Origin: Sphingobacteriales bacterium
GTDB lineage: Bacteria > Bacteroidota > Bacteroidia > Chitinophagales > JADIYW01
Length of the DNA stretch: 64,000 bases
Assembly (NCBI GenBank): GCA_016719635.1
Contig: JADJYT010000004.1
Span: forward strand, 310,001 to 374,000
Reading direction: 5' to 3'
Shown: one piece after another, positions 59,359-64,000 of the stretch
Layout: every line of letters starts with the position of its first letter
How positions within the stretch are numbered: position 1 is the first letter of the stretch
Made by a program: the position numbers and the translations under genes
Notes under the pieces: model-generated
Told to the model about the DNA's origin: nothing
The model's database searches: none
Seen by the model: only the letters and a program-made list of their open reading frames with translations

Positions 59359-60048
59359 ATGAGAAAAACCATACCTTATTTGTTTCTGCTGCTTATGATT
59401 GCTTCCTGTAAGAAACAAGATTCAGACGTACTGGTGGAATTTGTCGTCAAAACGACCAATAAGACTCCTTTCGGCAGACCTTATGTATTGAATACCCCTG
59501 ATAGCAAAATACTTTTTTCAAATTTCAGGTTCAGGGACTCAACGGATAAACAAGTTCTTGTCCAAGATATTTTTCTTTACAAAAATGACAGCCATTCCTT
59601 TTCCTTTTCAGTCCCGGAGGGGACGTTTTCTATTTTTGAATTCTCATTTGGACTGGACAAGGATCAGAATGCATCCATTCCGGCCAGTTTTGAAGCAGCC
59701 CATCCCTTGAGTGTAGAATCGGGATTATATTGGGATATGCTGAAATACAGATTTTTGGTTGTGGAAGGCAATATTGATAATTCTCCAACCAAGAATCAAA
59801 CCCCAACAAACCCTTTTTCCATGCATATAGGCACAGATACTCTATACCATACTATAAGTGTAACAGGTTTGCCAAAAGCCGGCAGTAAACTGACCGTTGA
59901 GCTGGATTTGGACAAGTTATTTGTATTGGATGCGGATCCTTTTCAAATCACCAATTTCAGTATTCACAGTGAATCTACTGAAATACCCAGGGCGATAGCA
60001 ATCAAGAATAGTTTTATAAGTGGCATAAAAACAACCATTACTCCTTAA
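59359..60048 (+). CDS. MbnP-like copper-associated lipoprotein
   Basis: A 229-residue lipoprotein (lipobox IASC, Cys17). It resembles MbnP-family proteins: FSNFRFRDST, then HPLSVESGLYWDMLKYRFLVVEG, the family's Pro/Trp/Tyr-rich signature (residues 115-136). Only one tryptophan is present, Trp125 in GLYWDML, and five to six histidines are spread over the protein. In Methylosinus, MbnP is the substrate of the di-heme enzyme MbnH, which converts a tryptophan to kynurenine to form a copper site. The next gene, overlapping by one base, encodes just such a di-heme protein. No methanobactin peptide or biosynthetic genes are visible. It should be an envelope copper binder. Confidence 0.72.
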   Translation: MRKTIPYLFLLLMIASCKKQDSDVLVEFVVKTTNKTPFGRPYVLNTPDSKILFSNFRFRDSTDKQVLVQDIFLYKNDSHSFSFSVPEGTFSIFEFSFGLDKDQNASIPASFEAAHPLSVESGLYWDMLKYRFLVVEGNIDNSPTKNQTPTNPFSMHIGTDTLYHTISVTGLPKAGSKLTVELDLDKLFVLDADPFQITNFSIHSESTEIPRAIAIKNSFISGIKTTITP

Positions 60049-61136
60049 TGAGTAAAAGGATAAGCATATTATCAGCAATTGCAGCATTTTTGTGCGCGGT
60101 TACCTTGTTTTCCTGTAAAAAAGAAGTGGTACTGATTCCGCCTGCCACAACGCCTTATATACCTCCTGTTATCAGAAATTTCAGAAGTTTACCGGAGAAT
60201 CCTGATAATCCGATGACTCTGGAAGGCATAGCATTGGGTAAGAGATTGTTTTTTGATCCTATCTTATCGTTAGATTCTACTATCTCCTGTTCCAGTTGTC
60301 ACAAGAAAGAGAATTCCTTTTCAGATCCATCAGTCAGGAGCTCCGGAGTGGGAGGCACACTTGGAAAAAGACACTCCATCGCTTTGATTAATCTGGCCTG
60401 GCAAAAAGACCGGTTCTTTTGGGACGGCAGGGCTGCTTCTTTGCAGGAACAGGCAAAAATGCCTATTGAAGACCCGCTCGAAATGCATTTGCCTATAACA
60501 CAGGCAGTACAGCGGTTGCAACGTCAGCCTGGTTATATTGATTTATTCTGGAAAGCATTTGGAACTAAAACGGTAAGCGAAGGGTTGGTTACAAAGGCGT
60601 TGGAGCAATTTGAAAGATCCCTGATTTCTTATAACACACGATTTGACAGATATCTCCGGAGTGAAGGTACTCTTTCTGATGCTGAGTTGAGGGGATTGCA
60701 AATTTTTACCACGGAAAAAGGAGATTGCTTTCATTGTCACAGCACAGCTGCCCCGGAAGTTTTTATTTCTCCGGACAGGACATTTGCCAACAACGGTCTG
60801 GATTCCGTTTCTGCAGCAAATGATTTTGTGGATTTGGGGTTAGGCAAGTTTACCGGAAATCCTTCAGATAACGGCAGATTTAAGATACCTGCACTTCGGA
60901 ATCTTGCCTTCAGCAACCCTTATATGCACGACGGAAGGTTTGCTACGTTGGATGAGGTTATTGATTTTTATAATGAAGGGCCCAAGGGCTCACCTACACT
61001 GGAGCCGATCATGCGGGAGAAGGCAAATAAGCGGGTTGAAACCACGGGATTCTGGGGGCTGAATCTGTCAACGCAGGATAAGGCGGATTTAAAAGCATTC
61101 TTATTAAGTTTTACCGATTCATCATTTGTGGAATAG
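60048..61136 (+). CDS. di-heme cytochrome c peroxidase/MauG-family protein (MbnH-like)
   Basis: A 362-residue lipoprotein (signal with LFSC, Cys23). Two CxxCH haem sites: CSSCH (81-85) and CFHCH (227-231). The FFWDGRA segment (Trp125), and Met293 in NPYMHDGRF are typical of the BCCP/MauG superfamily. Because it is translationally coupled (one-base overlap) to an MbnP-like gene, I favour an MbnH-type role, oxidising its partner, over classical hydrogen-peroxide reduction. Haem attachment needs a Ccm system that is not in the window. The convergent TMTC-like gene ends 31 bases downstream. Confidence 0.85.
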   Translation: MSKRISILSAIAAFLCAVTLFSCKKEVVLIPPATTPYIPPVIRNFRSLPENPDNPMTLEGIALGKRLFFDPILSLDSTISCSSCHKKENSFSDPSVRSSGVGGTLGKRHSIALINLAWQKDRFFWDGRAASLQEQAKMPIEDPLEMHLPITQAVQRLQRQPGYIDLFWKAFGTKTVSEGLVTKALEQFERSLISYNTRFDRYLRSEGTLSDAELRGLQIFTTEKGDCFHCHSTAAPEVFISPDRTFANNGLDSVSAANDFVDLGLGKFTGNPSDNGRFKIPALRNLAFSNPYMHDGRFATLDEVIDFYNEGPKGSPTLEPIMREKANKRVETTGFWGLNLSTQDKADLKAFLLSFTDSSFVE

Positions 61137-61166
61137 AACTTTTCGGAATGTCTGATAATTTGGATG

Positions 61167-63296
61167 TTACGGCAAAGATTGCAATGTGTTCAGGTACTCC
61201 TGCGCTTTTTCCTTATTCCCCAGATTGGAATGGGTTGCCGCCATGTTTCTGATGGCGTCTTTATTGCCGGGATTCAGTTGAATTATCTTTTCAAAACAGC
61301 TTATAGCCTTTTCGTATTGTTTCAGCACAGCATAGCAATTTCCGGTATTGTTCATGGCATTAATATGATTACTATCCAGTTGAAGTGTCTTCGAATAATT
61401 TTTGATTGCAGAAGCAAAGTCGCCTCCTTTCGCATACCAGTTGCCGATATTGTACCATACATCGGGTTCTTTGCTGTCCAGTTGAGCAGATTTTGTTAAT
61501 GCATTGAATGCCTCTTCCCGCTGATTGGTTTCCGTTAAACTCATACCCAGGCAATTTAACAAGACGGCATTGTTGGGTTCCATTTGCAGGGCGGTACGGC
61601 AGGTTTCCGTTGCTTTTGAATAATTGCCTGTGTAGTAATAGGCATTGACTCCCATGATATAGAATTTTATTTTGTCGGGTTCGTTTTTGTAAAATGGAAT
61701 ACCATTCTCAAAGGCATGAATAACCTGCGGATAGTCTTTCAGTTGGGATTGACAATAAGCCAGCAGGTTCCATGCCTTGAAATTATCCGGAATAATGGCA
61801 AGGCTTTGAGTTAAATAACTGACGGCTTCCCGGCAATTCAATAACTTATCCGGATTGTTTTCCGGAAGCGGGATGATTTTCTGTTTAGTGAATTCAAATG
61901 CATAGGCGGACAAAACCCTGTAGCTTTTCGGATTGTGTTCTTTATCGGCAGTAAATAATGTAAGGTTGTCTTTCCAGTCCGCATTTCTGCTTACGGTTTT
62001 TACAGAAAAGAGTAATAAGATAAAACCCATCAAAACAACCATCCATTTGTACTCCCGGAAGATATTGGCAAAGCTCGCCTCTTTACCGACTGAAAACAGG
62101 AATGCTTTTTCCATTAAGAATACAACGGCAAGGCATAATCCCAGTGAAGGCAGAAATAAAAATCGTTCTGCGAGAGTGGCTTCTATTAAAAGAAAAATAT
62201 TGGAAACGATGGAAAGCGTAATGCCAAAAAACAGGATCCCGAATACAATCACACCCTTCTTCCTGAAGTTTTTAAGAATATAAAACAATAAAAAGAACAG
62301 GACCCCCATAGTCATCATGAATCTGTAATCACTGAAGGTGATGGTCGGGAAAGTGTTCAGGGAGTAATCAAAACTCAGCGGATGCGGGAAGATAAATAGC
62401 AACAGGTAATACCCCACCAGCATAACTGCCGTAGCGATTCTGTCAGCCGGGTTTTCAGCCGCAACCAGAGAATTATTCAGTACATCAATTTTATTGAAAT
62501 TCACTAAACTGCCTAAGGCTATTTTACGGAGGATGAAATAGATTGCAACACCAACCAGTAATGCAATCATCACTATCAGTAGTTTTTTGTAATCCATAGC
62601 ATTGAAAAAATACATGGATAACGGAACAACGGCAAAGAGTGTGATGGCGCTTTCCTTGGATAATACGGCCAACAGGAAACAGATACTTCCCAACGCCAGA
62701 TCTTTTATCTGTGTAGTGACGGCGTATTTATGGAAAGATTGAAATGCGAGTATGGCGAACAGCAACCCCAGGATTTCATCACGGCTTTTGATATTGGCGA
62801 CTACTTCTGTATGTAGGGGATGTACTGCAAAAAGTATGGTTGCCGACAAAATAACCAAAGAATGTCTTTGCGGCATCCATTGTTGCAATAACAGATACAG
62901 AAGATATATGCTAAGCGCATAAAAAAGTATATTGATAAGGTGCCCTACTATTGGTTGGTTGGGGGCAACCTGCCATTCAATAGCAAAAAAGATTAGGGAT
63001 AGAGGACGATAAAGGCTTTCCTGGCGGTCCCAGGCGCCTTTTCGATAGGCAGAGGTCATGATCTCCGGTATGGCTTTTATACCTTTCGTTACAATCGTAT
63101 TTTTTGCCATTACCGTGTCGTCATCCAGCACATACCCGTGATTCACCGTATTGATGTATAGCAGGAAGGCAAATGCGGCAGCTATCCACGGAAACCATTT
63201 TGTATAATCAAATGCAGGTCCGACGGACACCTTCGTTACCGGTTCAGTGGTTTTGCTCTGAATAGCCGGTTTTTTAGCTGCAGCTGATTTCTTCAT
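61167..63296 (-). CDS. TMTC-like membrane protein with TPR repeats
   Basis: A 709-residue paralogue of the protein at 40659. About ten helices follow a lysine/alanine-rich N-terminus; LDDD (58-60) lies in the first loop and HPLHTEVVANIKSRDEILG (159-177) matches the TMTC signature. The C-terminal third is made of tetratricopeptide repeats, clearer than in the paralogue (for example KAWNLLAYCQSQL, PNNAVLLNCLGMSL, DVWYNIGNWYAKGG). I infer a lipid-linked sugar transferase whose TPR domain holds target proteins on the periplasmic side. A consensus -7 box lies 15 bases before the ATG. It follows DinB-family gene at close range. Confidence 0.72.
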   Translation of the reverse strand: MKKSAAAKKPAIQSKTTEPVTKVSVGPAFDYTKWFPWIAAAFAFLLYINTVNHGYVLDDDTVMAKNTIVTKGIKAIPEIMTSAYRKGAWDRQESLYRPLSLIFFAIEWQVAPNQPIVGHLINILFYALSIYLLYLLLQQWMPQRHSLVILSATILFAVHPLHTEVVANIKSRDEILGLLFAILAFQSFHKYAVTTQIKDLALGSICFLLAVLSKESAITLFAVVPLSMYFFNAMDYKKLLIVMIALLVGVAIYFILRKIALGSLVNFNKIDVLNNSLVAAENPADRIATAVMLVGYYLLLFIFPHPLSFDYSLNTFPTITFSDYRFMMTMGVLFFLLFYILKNFRKKGVIVFGILFFGITLSIVSNIFLLIEATLAERFLFLPSLGLCLAVVFLMEKAFLFSVGKEASFANIFREYKWMVVLMGFILLLFSVKTVSRNADWKDNLTLFTADKEHNPKSYRVLSAYAFEFTKQKIIPLPENNPDKLLNCREAVSYLTQSLAIIPDNFKAWNLLAYCQSQLKDYPQVIHAFENGIPFYKNEPDKIKFYIMGVNAYYYTGNYSKATETCRTALQMEPNNAVLLNCLGMSLTETNQREEAFNALTKSAQLDSKEPDVWYNIGNWYAKGGDFASAIKNYSKTLQLDSNHINAMNNTGNCYAVLKQYEKAISCFEKIIQLNPGNKDAIRNMAATHSNLGNKEKAQEYLNTLQSLP

Positions 63297-63311
63297 GTTA
63301 TAAAGCTACAA

Positions 63312-63319
63312 CAAAGATA
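63312..63319 (-). promoter_or_regulatory. Bacteroidota -7 element TATCTTTG
   Basis: Exact TAnnTTTG between the DinB-family gene and the TMTC-like gene. Confidence 0.55.
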
Positions 63320-63326
63320 GGATATT

Positions 63327-63860
63327 CTAATGTATTGACTGAATGGTATTCAGGTGGTGCTGAATATGGTAAACGGTAAAAAATAATAATTCCCGCACGG
63401 TAATCTTTCCGATAATCGGATGCGGAATCAGGTAGGTGTCCAATTCTTCTTCTGTCCAGGAATCCAGGGATTGCAATAATTCTTTTGCAGAATTCTCCCA
63501 AAGCTTTTCCACCAGAAATCGAATAGGTACCATGCTTATTTTTGGCTGAAATGGAAAAGTCGCTTTTGCACCTCCGCTCAGGCTTCGCTGATATCTCCAT
63601 ACCACCTCATCGTAGTTTTGGCAGGTGCGGTTGTTGGTATCATATAATTGCTTCAAAACCACTTTCGGTATATTAAGGCTAAGATTGGTGATGAAATTGG
63701 ATAGGGTCAGGTGGTCTGTATTCTGTGCAATGCTCCATTTTCCGTTTATAGTTTTCTTAAAGGTGGCATCATCTACCGTCTTCAGGTATCCATTTAATTC
63801 ATCAAAAATGGATATCAGCGCTTCTTTGATATCTTCTTTTGAGTTCATTTTTGTTATCAT
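63327..63860 (-). CDS. DinB-family protein
   Basis: A 177-residue four-helix-bundle protein of the DinB/YfiT superfamily. The metal-binding histidines are suggested by SIAQNTDHL (first helix pair) and HIQHHLNTI near the C-terminus (His-x3-His). Family members are metal-dependent hydrolases or thiol transferases, with unknown substrates in most cases. Two in-frame ATGs (63860, 63848) are both possible; TAACTTTA lies about 16 bases before the first. It is the last complete gene; the remaining ~140 bases hold no supported feature. Confidence 0.82.
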   Translation of the reverse strand: MITKMNSKEDIKEALISIFDELNGYLKTVDDATFKKTINGKWSIAQNTDHLTLSNFITNLSLNIPKVVLKQLYDTNNRTCQNYDEVVWRYQRSLSGGAKATFPFQPKISMVPIRFLVEKLWENSAKELLQSLDSWTEEELDTYLIPHPIIGKITVRELLFFTVYHIQHHLNTIQSIH

Positions 63861-64000
63861 TGCAGTGTAATTGTATTAAAGTTACACACTAACAGACAAA
63901 ATCTGGGGTGAATCAGGTTATGCAATTCTTAAATCAATAATCAGGCAAAAAGTCATTGGAAACATTGCATACATATAAACAATTTGTACAGGTCATTCTG

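Overview
The window reads as chromosomal DNA of a Bacteroidota bacterium. Evidence: a giant surface protein with a type IX secretion (T9SS) C-terminal sorting domain; many promoters matching the Bacteroidota -7 element TAnnTTTG; very weak Shine-Dalgarno sequences; a carboxynorspermidine polyamine route; an MqnP-type prenyltransferase; SusC-like regulatory-domain and porin-family outer membrane proteins; and many lipoproteins with short lipoboxes. The order cannot be fixed by eye; a Chitinophagales-like or Saprospiria-like member is my guess. I see no rRNA, insertion sequence, prophage module or CRISPR array.

Layout. 1-5.3 kb: a truncated orphan gene, a PI-PLC-like lipoprotein, an acyltransferase/epimerase pair, ogt and a polytopic GT-C-like membrane protein. 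5.4-9.5 kb: carboxynorspermidine synthase, adenine deaminase and carboxynorspermidine decarboxylase. 9.6-13.5 kb: two DUF1232 proteins, an orphan LuxR-type response regulator, a mini-metallopeptidase, a trans-acting enoyl reductase-like enzyme and an acyltransferase. 13.5-21.4 kb, mostly minus strand: M16 peptidase, MFS exporter, MaoC-like hydratase, a small membrane protein and a penicillin-acylase-family hydrolase. 21.5-27.9 kb: PolX (with an eroded polymerase site), a DUF1573 lipoprotein, UbiA/MqnP, RuvX, peptide deformylase, a CarboxypepD_reg-like protein and an M20 dipeptidase. 27.9-29.5 kb: a small, AT-rich accessory patch with a nonsense-interrupted DUF4258 toxin gene, its YgiT-type zinc-finger partner and an Mrr-type endonuclease, lying directly before dnaG and rseP.

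33.1-40.5 kb starts with tRNA-Leu(CAA) and continues with two orphan secreted proteins and an 1876-residue glycine-rich T9SS cargo protein. 40.6-46.6 kb: a TMTC-like membrane/TPR protein, TrhO, an outer-membrane barrel, HemB and PurC. 46.6-47.8 kb: a SLOG-like orphan and tRNA-Lys(CUU). 47.8-58.4 kb is largely housekeeping: PhoH, SAM hydrolase, ABM monooxygenase, AroB, SDR, MlaE/MlaF, SucD, a vWA-like membrane protein, a barrel and malate dehydrogenase. 58.5-63.9 kb: aquaporin, an MbnP/MbnH-like pair (putative copper-binding protein plus di-heme enzyme), a second TMTC-like TPR membrane protein and a DinB-family protein.

Main points of interest: the MbnP/MbnH-like pair; a PolX that has lost two of three polymerase carboxylates while keeping its PHP site; a toxin gene closed by an amber codon beside its intact partner; the glycine-rich, cysteine-cluster T9SS protein; two TMTC-like paralogues; and a recurring TAnnTTT(A/G)-N4-ATG arrangement at seven genes that suggests leaderless transcripts.
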